Below, piece by piece: positions 41,169 to 50,308 of a stretch of 64,000 nucleotides of DNA; position 1 is the first letter of the stretch, and every line of letters begins with the position of its first letter. A program made the position numbers and the translations under genes. Below the pieces are notes generated by a model. It was given only the letters and a program-made list of their open reading frames with translations, was not told the DNA's origin and made no database searches. The stretch is from Lentilactobacillus senioris DSM 24302 = JCM 17472 (GTDB lineage: Bacteria > Bacillota > Bacilli > Lactobacillales > Lactobacillaceae), in NCBI RefSeq assembly GCF_001436555.1, contig NZ_AYZR01000004.1:310001-374000 (forward strand). The letters run 5' to 3'.

Positions 41169-42755
41169 ATGTTATATCTAGGTTTATTGATTTTGATAGT
41201 TTTAAGTGGCACGTTGGGAGCGTACTTACAAACTAAGAAACAACGTGCGGAGATCGCTGCTGCCCGATTGCAGGCTGCCAAAATTAAGCAAGATGGCGAA
41301 AGCAAGGGAGCGCAAAAAGCGAAACAAATTCTGGCTAAGAATGCTGAACAAACGGCTAATTACCAACAAAACATCAATGATGAATTAGATAGTTTTGCGT
41401 TAGATAATCAAACGCGCCAGGACCGAATTAATCAACGGGAAAAGGCCTTAGTGGCTGCTAGAAGTCATTTGGATGAAACCGCGGAACGGCTAAATGCTGA
41501 ACGAGATGAGTTAAACGAAGCGAAGCAGCAAATTGAAAATACCAAAATCAATGCTGATGAATTAGTAACTAAGCGAACTGATACTTTGGAAGCTCAGGCT
41601 CAGTTAAAAGTAGCTGAGGCCCAGCACCAAATCTTAAGTGACCTAAATCAACAACTCCAACAAGAACAGCAAGCTAACCTAAGATTCCAACGCGAAGACG
41701 ATGAAAGTAACGTTGCTAAAATGAGTAAACTATTGGCTACTGATGCTATTCAACGTGGACCGGTTGATTTTCCAAGGGAACACACTGAACACACGGTTTC
41801 AATTCCAGAGGCCGACGTTAGACAAAAGTTATTAGATCACGACGAACAGATGTTACGTCACTTGGAGGCGGTAACCGGGACGGACTTGATTTTTGATCCA
41901 ACCGCGGAAACCGAACTAGAGATTGTGACTGGCGATCCATTACGTAGAGAAGAAGCCAGAGTCGCGCTAACTAATCTAGTGGTTGGTCACCAATGGAACA
42001 CCTTAGCGATTGAAAAAGCGATTAATGATGCCCGCCAAACTGTAATTAACGAGTTGCATCACACCGGCGAATCTGTTGCCGTTAAACTCCATATTGGGTG
42101 GATGCATCCTGATTTAATGAAATTAGTAGGGCGCTTAAAATTCAGAACTAGTTATGGACAAAATGTTCTAAACCACTCAATCGAGGTGGCTCAGATGGCC
42201 GGCGTGTTGGCGGCTGAGTTAGGGGTTGATGAACAGTTAGCTCGACGCGCGGGCTTATTGCATGATATTGGTAAGGCAATTGATAGAAATATTGAAGGAA
42301 CCCACGTAGAATTGGGAGTTCGCTTAACCGAATTATACGGTGAAGATCCGGCCATTATTAATGCGATTGCTGCGCACCATGGTGATACAGAAGCAACAAG
42401 TCCAATTGCGGCATTAGTTGAAGCCGGAGATTCTGTTTCTGGTGGTCGCCCGGGTGCCCGAAGTGAATCCGCCGAAGAATATATTAACCGGTTACGTAGT
42501 TTAGAGCAGATTGCTAATAAACAACCGGGAGTCAAAGAAAGTTACGCAATTCAAGCAGGTCGAGAAATTCGGATTATTGTCGATCCTAGAAAAATTGATG
42601 ATCAAGCTAACCAAAGTTTGACTGAAGAGGTTCGGGATGAAATTGAATCTGAATTAACTTACCCTGGTAAGATTAAGGTAACTACGGTAAGAGATTTTCG
42701 GACTACCGCCTATGTGGGGGCAGAAAAGAAATCAAAACAGAAAAAAAGAGCATAA
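41169..42755 (+). CDS. rny: RNase Y family protein with a degenerate KH motif
   Basis: The 528-residue protein has the RNase Y order: an N-terminal membrane helix (1-20), a long coiled coil (about 25-190), a KH domain (about 205-270) and an HD domain (GLLHDIGKAID, AAHHGDTE) that cleaves RNA. The KH GxxG loop, GREG in standard RNase Y, is DHDE here (residues 223-226), so RNA binding by this domain is probably lost or altered. Standard rny usually sits near recA in this group; here it follows a hydrolase gene, so this may be a second copy. AAGGAGGGAAG precedes the ATG. Confidence 0.88.
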   Translation: MLYLGLLILIVLSGTLGAYLQTKKQRAEIAAARLQAAKIKQDGESKGAQKAKQILAKNAEQTANYQQNINDELDSFALDNQTRQDRINQREKALVAARSHLDETAERLNAERDELNEAKQQIENTKINADELVTKRTDTLEAQAQLKVAEAQHQILSDLNQQLQQEQQANLRFQREDDESNVAKMSKLLATDAIQRGPVDFPREHTEHTVSIPEADVRQKLLDHDEQMLRHLEAVTGTDLIFDPTAETELEIVTGDPLRREEARVALTNLVVGHQWNTLAIEKAINDARQTVINELHHTGESVAVKLHIGWMHPDLMKLVGRLKFRTSYGQNVLNHSIEVAQMAGVLAAELGVDEQLARRAGLLHDIGKAIDRNIEGTHVELGVRLTELYGEDPAIINAIAAHHGDTEATSPIAALVEAGDSVSGGRPGARSESAEEYINRLRSLEQIANKQPGVKESYAIQAGREIRIIVDPRKIDDQANQSLTEEVRDEIESELTYPGKIKVTTVRDFRTTAYVGAEKKSKQKKRA

Positions 42756-42787
42756 AAAAAGAATGACTTTAGTCATTCTTTTTTTAT
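42754..42787. terminator. bidirectional terminator between rny and the 5'-nucleotidase gene
   Basis: AAAAAAAGAATGACT and AGTCATTCTTTTTTT are perfect 15-base arms around two bases. Confidence 0.92.
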
Positions 42788-44341
42788 TTAGCCAATTACT
42801 TTGAAATTGTGGTTATTGGTCGCTACCACGACCGGATTAACTTTTAAATATTCAAAGATTAGTTGGCTCATAATGGTTGGATTAGTGCGAACAATTTTAC
42901 TTTCATCAAACATCGGGTAATGGCCGCCGCCAGTAGCCCGGTATTTATTTAAAGCAATTTCTAATACTTCGTCGTCCATTAAGTCGGCTCCATGATACTT
43001 AAGTTCAGTTACTCGCTGGCCCACCGGCTTAGAAATGTCTAACGTATAGTCTACGCCCTCATACATGTCATAGTTATAAAAACGGTGCTTAGGAAACATA
43101 AAGCGCGGATTAACGATTACTTTGCCGGCATCGTCTAGTGAGAAATACTGGGCAGAAACTTCTAAGGCCGCTCGTAAATCCTCTCCGGTTACTTTGACCA
43201 CCGCTAGTGAATTAGGGTACACGTAATTGGTGATTACATTCCGCATCGTAATCGGGTTTTCAAATCCGTGGGCTTCGTTGTTGTACAAAGCAGTGGCGGA
43301 AATATCAGTATGCATCGCCGCCATTTGGACCCGTTGGATAAATTCGATAAATGCAGTTTCTGATTTTCTGGCAGCATTAGGATCGGAAAAGGTAAGATCA
43401 CCGACAATTTTAGCTAATGGTTGGTCTAGCCATTCCTCTAATGTGTGCTTTAAAGGCTGAATACTGGCTGCCACGTTAGGATCAATATCTACGTCAGTGC
43501 ACGGTAATAGTTCGGCAGAATTTTCCAGAATAAACGAAGTTTGTTTTTCTAGTTCTAACGAAATTTTACCAACAAATTCGCCCCGATGCCCCGGTTGAAT
43601 GTAAGGAACGCCAAATAGTTCACCAGCTAACTTCCGGTGCTGATGACCGGTAATTAAGGCATCGATACCAGGAACTTGTTCTAGTAAAGCGTAACCTTCA
43701 TTTTCTCCCGGGGTAATATCGGTCCAGGTTCCTGATGTGTCACGTTCAAAGCCACCATGATAAACCACTATCACTACGTCGGCATGCTTTTGTAGATAGG
43801 GAACATAACGTTGTGCCGTTTTGACGGCGGATAACAAATGAAAATTATTTAATTGATTAATGTTTTTCCATTTCCGGGCACTGGTAGTTGTAAGGCCCAA
43901 AATACCAATTTTAATACCAGCTCGTTGAATAATTTGGTATGGTTCACCAATTAACGGATTTTCGTCGTTATCAACGATATTGGCACATAAAAATTGACGG
44001 TCTGAATTGGCCATTGCGTCTTCTAGGTAGTTTAAGCCAAAATCAAATTCATGATTACCAATGGTACCAACATCGTAGTGAACTTGATTATAAGCATCTG
44101 TAAAAGATTCTCGTTGAATTGGCCGGGCCCGTTTAGCAGTAAAGTACGCTAAAGGAGAGCCCTCCAAAAAATCACCATTATCAACAGTAATGACAATTTC
44201 ATCGGGGTGCTCTGCTTTATATTGTGAAATTACGCTGCTTGCTTTTTCCAGGCCATACGGTTTATTTTCTTCAAGTTCCACAAAATTAGTGGGCGGAATA
44301 AAGCCGTGGGTGTCACTGGTTGCCAAAATAGTTAATTTCAT
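42788..44341 (-). CDS. bifunctional metallophosphatase/5'-nucleotidase
   Basis: The 517-residue protein has an N-terminal calcineurin-like phosphatase domain with all metal-binding blocks (SDTHG, DNGDFLEGSP, GNHEFDFG, VVYHGGFE, GHQHR) and a C-terminal 5'-nucleotidase substrate-binding domain (about residues 320-480). There is no signal peptide, so it is probably cytoplasmic, and it would hydrolyse nucleoside monophosphates or cyclic nucleotides. The ATG at 44341 follows AGGTGAG; an in-frame ATG five codons earlier has no ribosome-binding site. Confidence 0.9.
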   Translation of the reverse strand: MKLTILATSDTHGFIPPTNFVELEENKPYGLEKASSVISQYKAEHPDEIVITVDNGDFLEGSPLAYFTAKRARPIQRESFTDAYNQVHYDVGTIGNHEFDFGLNYLEDAMANSDRQFLCANIVDNDENPLIGEPYQIIQRAGIKIGILGLTTTSARKWKNINQLNNFHLLSAVKTAQRYVPYLQKHADVVIVVYHGGFERDTSGTWTDITPGENEGYALLEQVPGIDALITGHQHRKLAGELFGVPYIQPGHRGEFVGKISLELEKQTSFILENSAELLPCTDVDIDPNVAASIQPLKHTLEEWLDQPLAKIVGDLTFSDPNAARKSETAFIEFIQRVQMAAMHTDISATALYNNEAHGFENPITMRNVITNYVYPNSLAVVKVTGEDLRAALEVSAQYFSLDDAGKVIVNPRFMFPKHRFYNYDMYEGVDYTLDISKPVGQRVTELKYHGADLMDDEVLEIALNKYRATGGGHYPMFDESKIVRTNPTIMSQLIFEYLKVNPVVVATNNHNFKVIG

Positions 44342-44439
44342 ACGCTCACCTGTCATAAGTTTAATGTCTAAATTATAAGCAACTTGGTAAGTAAAGTAAA
44401 ACTTTTCAACTAAATTAGAAATAAAAAGGCATAAACTTG

Positions 44440-46452
44440 CTATTCACCAGCCCCACTAATGTTTTGCATATAAATTAATTGATCAGTAGAAATACTTTGG
44501 TTGAGTTGATCAGCTTGTTCTTTAGTAATCTTTTTTTGAGCATATTGATTGGCAACGAAAGAATATTCATCTTGTAATGCGGCAATAAAAAGTTGAATTC
44601 GACGATCATTGTCTGCATCCGAGTTACTAATTCGTTCATGCTGAACGTTATAAAAACGGCGAATGAAGGCGACGGCACCTGAATTTTCTTTGGTTTCAGT
44701 TTGGGCTAAAAACTTAGAAACACTTTTGAAAGTGGCGTCTTCGGCTAACTTCATCTGATTTTGAAAGTCAGCGATTGTTTTTTTACCTTCCTCGGTCTTA
44801 GAATATTCTAAGAAATTTTGCTTGCGTTCGCGAAATTTTTGACGATTTTGGCGACTTTTGCGAGAAAACCGTCTTAATAAGAAGCGAAGATAATTACTAA
44901 ACCGGCGATCGGTTGACATGGAAGCTCGTTGGGCAATAATGTTGGCGACTTTATTGTTAATCTTTCCTTGGTTACTTAAATCGGTTAGGGTTTGTTGAAC
45001 TACTTGAACGGTTTGACGCATTAACAGCATAACTTGCTTACGATCCACCTGCTGGCCTTTTTGACTAACTAAGGTATCGATAACGTAGTCTCGATCCCGA
45101 GGATTAGCTGAAGTATTATTTTTAAGTCTTTGGATGCTGTAATCAACCATTTGGTTACGATAAGTAGCAATAGAGTTTTGGTCTAATTTGGTAATGGTTG
45201 GTAATAAACGCGGTAAAACAATTGTGGGAATTAAGAGACTTAGTAAAATAACCAAGGCTGCTAAGAAAATCAGTTCATTTCTAAACGGAAATAAGTGGCC
45301 GCTTAAAGTTAAGGGAATAGAAAGGGCCATTGAAAGGGTAATAGTTCCATGAATTCCACTAACCGCCATGATAAAGGAATCTTTGCTGTTAGGCCGGGAT
45401 CGAAGGTTGCGGTTATGTTGATTTTGGCTGTGGGGGTAACGAATTTTACCTCCACCCAACATTACCCATACATAACGAATAGCGACCATCACGATGTATA
45501 GAAGAATTGCTAGTAAAACCAGCAACCCAATTTGCGTGGAAGAATAGTTAGTCATGTTAGTAATTACAGTGGGTAATGTGACTCCTAATAATACGAACAC
45601 GAAACCGTTTAAGATGTTAACTAAAATACTCCACGTAGCGTTGCTGACTACTTGTACATTTGTAGAAGTTAAACGCAGACGGTTTCTAGCAATACCAAAC
45701 ACAATCCCAGCGGCCACATCGGCTAAAATTCCCGAACACCCAAAGGCTTCGGCAACTAAGTAGATAGCAAACGGAGTCATAATACTAAAGGGAACAATGA
45801 CGCTAGTAGTGTCCATAGACTGTTTAATAAACCAGCTCTGTACTTCGGTAAAGAAATAGCCTAGTAGACCTCCAATTACTAACCCGCCAATAAAACTAAC
45901 TACAAAACTTTTTAGGCCGTTAGTTAATGAAAAATTACCTGTAGAAAACGCCACTAGGGCTAAGTCAAAAATTACGATACCAGAGGCGTCGTTAAAAAGA
46001 GATTCATTCTCTAAGGCAGAATTAATGCCCCCTGGCATCTCTAAATCACTGGTAATGGAACCTAGGGCTACTGAATCAGTTGGTGTAATGATGGCTGCCA
46101 AAGCAAATGTTAAGGCCAACGGTAGAGTCGGATAAATTAAGTGGGTTAGTAACCCGATTCCGATTGCGGTGACTAAGGCCAATCCAACGGAAAGAGATAA
46201 GATCTGACTAACTGAACGTTGGAGGTTTCTAAAGTTGGTGGCTTGGCCATCGCTAAATAGTAATGGTGCGATAATAATTAGCATAAACATTTCTGGATAT
46301 AAAACGTAATGATGAAATAAGGGCAGAAATGAAAGCAGTAGACCGGCACCAATTTGGTAAAAGGCCAGTGGAACTTTAGGCCATTCGGTATAAATAATGT
46401 TGGCGGCCACGGCTGCTACCACCAATAAAGAGACAGAGTAGAATATTTCCAT
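44440..46452 (-). CDS. CPA1 family Na+/H+ antiporter
   Basis: The 670-residue protein has about 12 membrane helices (residues 1-415) with the ion-binding ENESLFNDASGIV and the TPTDSVALGS loop, followed by a soluble C-terminal region of about 250 residues rich in charged helices. It exchanges Na+ (or K+) for protons. The tail is longer than in minimal NhaP proteins and probably regulatory. AAGGAG lies before the ATG. The gene is divergent from spx. Confidence 0.9.
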   Translation of the reverse strand: MEIFYSVSLLVVAAVAANIIYTEWPKVPLAFYQIGAGLLLSFLPLFHHYVLYPEMFMLIIIAPLLFSDGQATNFRNLQRSVSQILSLSVGLALVTAIGIGLLTHLIYPTLPLALTFALAAIITPTDSVALGSITSDLEMPGGINSALENESLFNDASGIVIFDLALVAFSTGNFSLTNGLKSFVVSFIGGLVIGGLLGYFFTEVQSWFIKQSMDTTSVIVPFSIMTPFAIYLVAEAFGCSGILADVAAGIVFGIARNRLRLTSTNVQVVSNATWSILVNILNGFVFVLLGVTLPTVITNMTNYSSTQIGLLVLLAILLYIVMVAIRYVWVMLGGGKIRYPHSQNQHNRNLRSRPNSKDSFIMAVSGIHGTITLSMALSIPLTLSGHLFPFRNELIFLAALVILLSLLIPTIVLPRLLPTITKLDQNSIATYRNQMVDYSIQRLKNNTSANPRDRDYVIDTLVSQKGQQVDRKQVMLLMRQTVQVVQQTLTDLSNQGKINNKVANIIAQRASMSTDRRFSNYLRFLLRRFSRKSRQNRQKFRERKQNFLEYSKTEEGKKTIADFQNQMKLAEDATFKSVSKFLAQTETKENSGAVAFIRRFYNVQHERISNSDADNDRRIQLFIAALQDEYSFVANQYAQKKITKEQADQLNQSISTDQLIYMQNISGAGE

Positions 46453-46567
46453 TTAGTTAAACTCCTTATGTACTAACTTTTGTTCTTAATTATAGAAATA
46501 AAAATTCAAAAAGACAAATAAGCGCATACTTTCTTCACATTTTATTCGAAAAAAATAATAAAGGTGG

Positions 46568-46595
46568 TTGACAATTTGATAGTATATGATACGAT
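46568..46595 (+). promoter_or_regulatory. promoter of the spx-like gene
   Basis: TTGACA and TACGAT are 16 bases apart. Confidence 0.5.
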
Positions 46596-46617
46596 TATCT
46601 CGTAGATCAATTGGATT

Positions 46618-46643
46618 AGTGTAACATCACAGAACGTTACACT
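46618..46643 (+). repeat. inverted repeat in the leader of the spx-like gene
   Basis: AGTGTAAC (46618-46625) and GTTACACT (46636-46643) are perfect arms around ten bases in the 5' untranslated region, between promoter and ribosome-binding site. Confidence 0.6.
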
Positions 46644-46692
46644 CGGGGAAAATCTAATTACTACATAGTTCGTGATAAGGGGTGGATTTTGT

Positions 46693-47088
46693 ATGTTAAA
46701 CTTATATGTAGCACCAAGTAGCGCATCGAGTCGAAAGGCACGAGCATGGTTAACGGAACACAATATTGATTTTAAGGAAAGAAATATTAATTCCAAACCA
46801 CTGAATACCGATGAGGTAAAACAAATTTTACGACTGACTGAAAATGGTAGTGAAGATATTATTTCGACACGTTCTAACATTTTCAAGAAGTTAAATTTGG
46901 ATATTGATAACTTATCAGTTTCTCAATTAGTTGATTTAATTGTTAAATATCCTGATTTGATGAAACGGCCTATCATTTTTGATGACCGTCGGTTGGAAGT
47001 TGGATTTAACGAAGAAGAAATTCGTCGTTTCTTACCTCGTGAGGTTCGAGAAGCCGAACTTAAGACACTGGAAGCTAGAATTAGCTAA
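46693..47088 (+). CDS. Spx/ArsC family protein lacking the CxxC redox switch
   Basis: The 132-residue protein aligns with Spx throughout: KARAWLTEHNIDFKERNI early, KRPIIFDDRRLEVGFNEEEI in the middle and RRFLPREVREAELK at the end. Spx binds the RNA polymerase alpha C-terminal domain and redirects transcription under thiol stress. The CxxC at positions 10 and 13 is Ser10-Ala-Ser-Ser13 here, so it cannot form the activating disulphide. It may be constitutively one-state, as in some Spx paralogues. AAGGGGTGG lies upstream of the ATG at 46693; the frame runs further upstream without a better start. Confidence 0.9.
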   Translation: MLNLYVAPSSASSRKARAWLTEHNIDFKERNINSKPLNTDEVKQILRLTENGSEDIISTRSNIFKKLNLDIDNLSVSQLVDLIVKYPDLMKRPIIFDDRRLEVGFNEEEIRRFLPREVREAELKTLEARIS

Positions 47089-47109
47089 TCAGGGTCCCCA
47101 ATAGATAGT

Positions 47110-47146
47110 AAAACCGCAAACTTTTAAGTTTGCGGTTTTATTTTTG
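47110..47146 (+). terminator. intrinsic terminator after the spx-like gene
   Basis: AAAACCGCAAACTT and AAGTTTGCGGTTTT are perfect 14-base arms, followed by ATTTTT. Confidence 0.93.
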
Positions 47147-47220
47147 AATGGCAGATCCTAATTTAAGGAGTATACTAAGGGTGGTTTTAATTTGAAGTTT
47201 TGAAGGAGAGTTGAGAAGTA

Positions 47221-48039
47221 ATGAATAATGAGATTAAGATGATTGCCCTAGATTTAGATGGGACTTTATTGACCAGCGACAAAAAAATTAGCGATTATAC
47301 TCAACAAGTATTAAAAAATTTACATAGTGCAGGTATTAAAGTAGTTCTGTGCACAGGGCGGCCTATTAATGCTATTTGGCGGTTTATTAAGCAACTGGAT
47401 TTAGTGGGTAGCGAAGACTATACAATCACTTTTAACGGAGCATTAGTGGTAGAAAACGACAATAAGGCTGAACTGTTTAAACAGGGCCTAAAGAAGCATG
47501 ACTTCGATCGGCTGCATCAATTTGCTCAGCGGGTTCATGCTCCTTTGGACTTACTGGATTTTGAACAAGCCTACTCGTTGACTGACTTAAAGCCTTCCAA
47601 TTATCAAAATCAGTTTAAACCAGGAGTCTTGCATTTTGAAGCTGAAAACTACGCTGACATTAGCGACCAAGATGAATTTCCAAAAGCCGTGATGTGTGAT
47701 TCTCCTTCATTGCTGGATGAATATTTGGCTCAATTACCTGCTGAAGCTAACAAGCACTATCATATTGTGCGTTCGCAACCAATTATCACTGAATTTTTGG
47801 CAATGGACATGGATAAGCAAGTCGGTTTGAGTCATTTATTGAACCATTTTGGTTGGGATTTTAGTAATTTGATGACCTTTGGAGATGCTGAAAATGACAT
47901 GGGCATGATTAAGGCTGCCGGCACAGGGGTCGTAATGAAAAATGGGCAACCTCAAATGCTAGAAATTGCGGATGTGGTGACGGATTTTGATAATGATCAC
48001 GATGGGGTGGCTCATTATCTTGAAACAGCCTTTGGTTAA
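47221..48039 (+). CDS. HAD superfamily Cof-type phosphatase
   Basis: The 272-residue protein has HAD motif I LDLDGTLL, motif II in VLCTGRP and motif IV TFGDAENDMGMI, with a C2-type cap between, as in the YidA/Cof sugar-phosphate phosphatases. The exact substrate is not predictable. GAAGGAG lies before the ATG; the gene is monocistronic. Confidence 0.88.
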   Translation: MNNEIKMIALDLDGTLLTSDKKISDYTQQVLKNLHSAGIKVVLCTGRPINAIWRFIKQLDLVGSEDYTITFNGALVVENDNKAELFKQGLKKHDFDRLHQFAQRVHAPLDLLDFEQAYSLTDLKPSNYQNQFKPGVLHFEAENYADISDQDEFPKAVMCDSPSLLDEYLAQLPAEANKHYHIVRSQPIITEFLAMDMDKQVGLSHLLNHFGWDFSNLMTFGDAENDMGMIKAAGTGVVMKNGQPQMLEIADVVTDFDNDHDGVAHYLETAFG

Positions 48040-48089
48040 GGTGCTGCTTAAAGCAAAACAACATTAATAATTGATTGGGACATTAACAT

Positions 48090-48126
48090 AAAAAAGGACC
48101 TTGGCGTTTGCCAAGGTCCTTTTTTA
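48090..48126. terminator. bidirectional terminator between HAD and nucleoside hydrolase genes
   Basis: AAAAAAGGACCTTGGC and GCCAAGGTCCTTTTTT flank a four-base loop. Confidence 0.93.
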
Positions 48127-48129
48127 TTC

Positions 48130-49089
48130 TTAGTGTTCTTCAAACAAGGTGGTCAATAACTTCATGAACGTTGCTAAGTAGGCATCAACATCGGCGTTGA
48201 CGGCTACCTTAACGTTAGTTTCTGGTTCGTCTAGGCGAGCAGGATCACCAACTGTACGGCCGTAGTATTCTTTATCGGTAGTGACGTACATGTTAAGGTC
48301 CAAAGTAGTTACAAATGATGGATCAATTGCTACTCCGACAGCAAATGGATCGTGAAGGGCACAGCCGTGAAGGTCTGGGCTAGTTACTTCGTAAGCTTTG
48401 ATGTAGTAATCCACGATGTCAGCGAAAGCTTTACCAGAAGCGGTCCCTAGGTCACGCCATTGTTGGGTTTCTTTACGGGTTAAGAGGGTCCGCAAGGTAA
48501 CGTCTAATCCGACCATCGTTAAGTGAAGGGGACTAGTGAAGACGTTATTAGCAGCGCTAGCATCTTGGTTGATGTTGGCTTCGGTAACTTGAGTAACGTT
48601 ACCAGGAACGGTTAAGGCCCCGCCCATGATAGTAACGTTGCCGATTTCGGTAGTAATTTCAGGAGCTTTTTCAATGGCTGCAGAAAGATTAGTTAATGGA
48701 CCGGTTGGTACTAAAATAAGGTCTTTGCCGTATTGCTTAACGGAATCAATTAAGAAGTCGATTGCATCACCAGTTTCCGGCTTGCGTGCGGGCATTGGTA
48801 ATTCAACTTGCCCGATTCCATTTTCACCGTGGATTTCAGCACTGATTGGCATCCGGTCGAAATGATCAGATTCTGAAGAATGTTGTAAGCCTGTATATAC
48901 TGGGACGTCGGTAGCTCCTAGTAGTTCCAGAATTTTAAGGGAGTTAATTACCCCGTCTTCAACATATACATTACCGTATGAACCGATAATTCCAATCAAA
49001 TCAACTTCTGGGTTAGCAACTGCATAAGCAATCGCCATTGCATCATCTATCCCGGTATCCAAATCAAGAATCATTTTCTTTTGAGCCAT
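48130..49089 (-). CDS. nucleoside hydrolase, ribonucleoside type
   Basis: The 319-residue enzyme has the calcium-binding signature LDLDTGIDDAMAI at the N-terminus, the second Asp region in LHDPFAVGVAI and an Asn-rich loop (EANINQDASAAN). It cleaves purine or pyrimidine ribonucleosides to base + ribose. The ATG at 49089 follows GGAGG by eight bases; the frame extends upstream through the promoter and must not be used. A promoter with a cre-like palindrome precedes it, so carbon catabolite repression is likely. Confidence 0.9.
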   Translation of the reverse strand: MAQKKMILDLDTGIDDAMAIAYAVANPEVDLIGIIGSYGNVYVEDGVINSLKILELLGATDVPVYTGLQHSSESDHFDRMPISAEIHGENGIGQVELPMPARKPETGDAIDFLIDSVKQYGKDLILVPTGPLTNLSAAIEKAPEITTEIGNVTIMGGALTVPGNVTQVTEANINQDASAANNVFTSPLHLTMVGLDVTLRTLLTRKETQQWRDLGTASGKAFADIVDYYIKAYEVTSPDLHGCALHDPFAVGVAIDPSFVTTLDLNMYVTTDKEYYGRTVGDPARLDEPETNVKVAVNADVDAYLATFMKLLTTLFEEH

Positions 49090-49126
49090 TTTGTAACCTC
49101 CAGTAAATGAAATTATGTGTATTCCT

Positions 49127-49155
49127 ATCATAGCGTAAAAGCGCTTTATTCTCAA
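49127..49155 (-). promoter_or_regulatory. nucleoside hydrolase promoter with a cre-like palindrome in the spacer
   Basis: On the minus strand TTGAGA and TATGAT are 17 bases apart. The spacer contains AAAGCGCTTT, the core of a catabolite-responsive element, flanked by A/T as in CcpA sites (the outer TG/CA are not conserved). Confidence 0.6.
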
Positions 49156-49172
49156 TTGGTAATTGTGAATGA

Positions 49173-49201
49173 TTGGCATTTATAACGAGAGTCGCTATAA
49201 T
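49173..49201 (+). promoter_or_regulatory. promoter of the PrsW gene
   Basis: TTGGCA and TATAAT are exactly 17 bases apart, 24 bases before the start codon. Confidence 0.75.
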
Positions 49202-49225
49202 TAAACCATAGTTTAGGAGAGTTCA

Positions 49226-50308
49226 ATGAAAAGTAAATGGTATAATGACGGTTTTCAATTCTTAGATTTTGTCTGGACCGGGGTGCGGCGTAATTATGAT
49301 AATTTAGACGATACGATCGCTAAGCGTTTAGGTGAAAAAGTGGATGAAACCAATGAACAAGTCGAGATTCACCTCTCGAAAATGTTTTCTAGTGTTTTTA
49401 AATGGCATACTAAAGACGAAGCAGACCGAATTTTTATTGCTGGAACGAAAGCTACTACCCCAGGGCTACGTAAGGTTTCAAGTCGACCAGTGAAGCCGTG
49501 TTTTTTTACCCGCGTATTTTTAGTGTTGGCATTAAGTTTTACGATGCTGATGTTACTATTATATTTATTCGGAAGCGATAAGGCGATTCCCGGAATGATT
49601 TTTATCGGCTCGTTGGCAGTGCCGTTTTCATTATTAATGATGTTTTTTGAAATCAATGTTTACCAAAATGTCTCTTTTTTGCAGGTAATGCAGACATTTC
49701 TAGTGGGGGGCATTCTGTCATTACTAGTCACAATGCTGTTTTATCTTTTATTACCGATTCAAACTAACATTAGCATTGAATCTGCCCTATTAGTAGGAGT
49801 GGTAGAAGAGCTAGCCAAAACGGTAGTGATTATTTTATTTATCAACGCCTATAAATTAAATTATATTTTTAACGGCGTTTTAATTGGGGCTGCTGTGGGA
49901 GCTGGTTTCTCAGTATTTGAAAGTTCTGGTTATGTTAGTGAATATGGCTTAGTAACCATTTATACTAGAAGCTTTCAGGCTATAGGGACCCACACGATTT
50001 GGGCTGCCATTATTGGGGGCGCGATTATCCTAGGGAAAGTACGAAAAAAGCCGTTTACGCTGAGGGATTTTGTGACTAAGCCCCGTTTTTTTGTCTTCTT
50101 ATTAATCGCGATTGGCTTACATACTTTGTGGGATTGGGATATTCCGGGTACTGGATTGGCGACTTCCATTACCGAAGAATTGATTGTAGTTGTCATTGGC
50201 TGGTTTTTGATTTTTGTTATGATTGATGCTGGGTTACGAGAAGTTCGTACCTTGCAAGGCCAGTTAATTGTTAAAAAGAAAAAACGAGGAGGCCATAAAG
50301 TTGGCTGA
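49226..50308 (+). CDS. PrsW family intramembrane metalloprotease
   Basis: The 360-residue protein has a soluble N-terminal part (about 90 residues) and eight or so membrane helices. PrsW motifs are present: VVEELAKTVVI (EExxK), NGVLIGAAVGAGFSVFES, GTHTIWAAIIGG and GLHTLWDWD with the metal-binding His. In Bacillus, PrsW performs site-1 cleavage of an anti-sigma factor; the substrate here is unknown. The gene overlaps the ferredoxin-NADP reductase gene by eight bases, so they form an operon. GGAG precedes the ATG. Confidence 0.88.
   Translation: MKSKWYNDGFQFLDFVWTGVRRNYDNLDDTIAKRLGEKVDETNEQVEIHLSKMFSSVFKWHTKDEADRIFIAGTKATTPGLRKVSSRPVKPCFFTRVFLVLALSFTMLMLLLYLFGSDKAIPGMIFIGSLAVPFSLLMMFFEINVYQNVSFLQVMQTFLVGGILSLLVTMLFYLLLPIQTNISIESALLVGVVEELAKTVVIILFINAYKLNYIFNGVLIGAAVGAGFSVFESSGYVSEYGLVTIYTRSFQAIGTHTIWAAIIGGAIILGKVRKKPFTLRDFVTKPRFFVFLLIAIGLHTLWDWDIPGTGLATSITEELIVVVIGWFLIFVMIDAGLREVRTLQGQLIVKKKKRGGHKVG

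Noticed and set aside
50268-50300. Upstream ATG start for the ferredoxin-NADP reductase
   Set aside because: It would add MLKRKNEEAIK without a ribosome-binding site; the TTG at 50301 follows GAGGAGG and begins where the FAD domain does.
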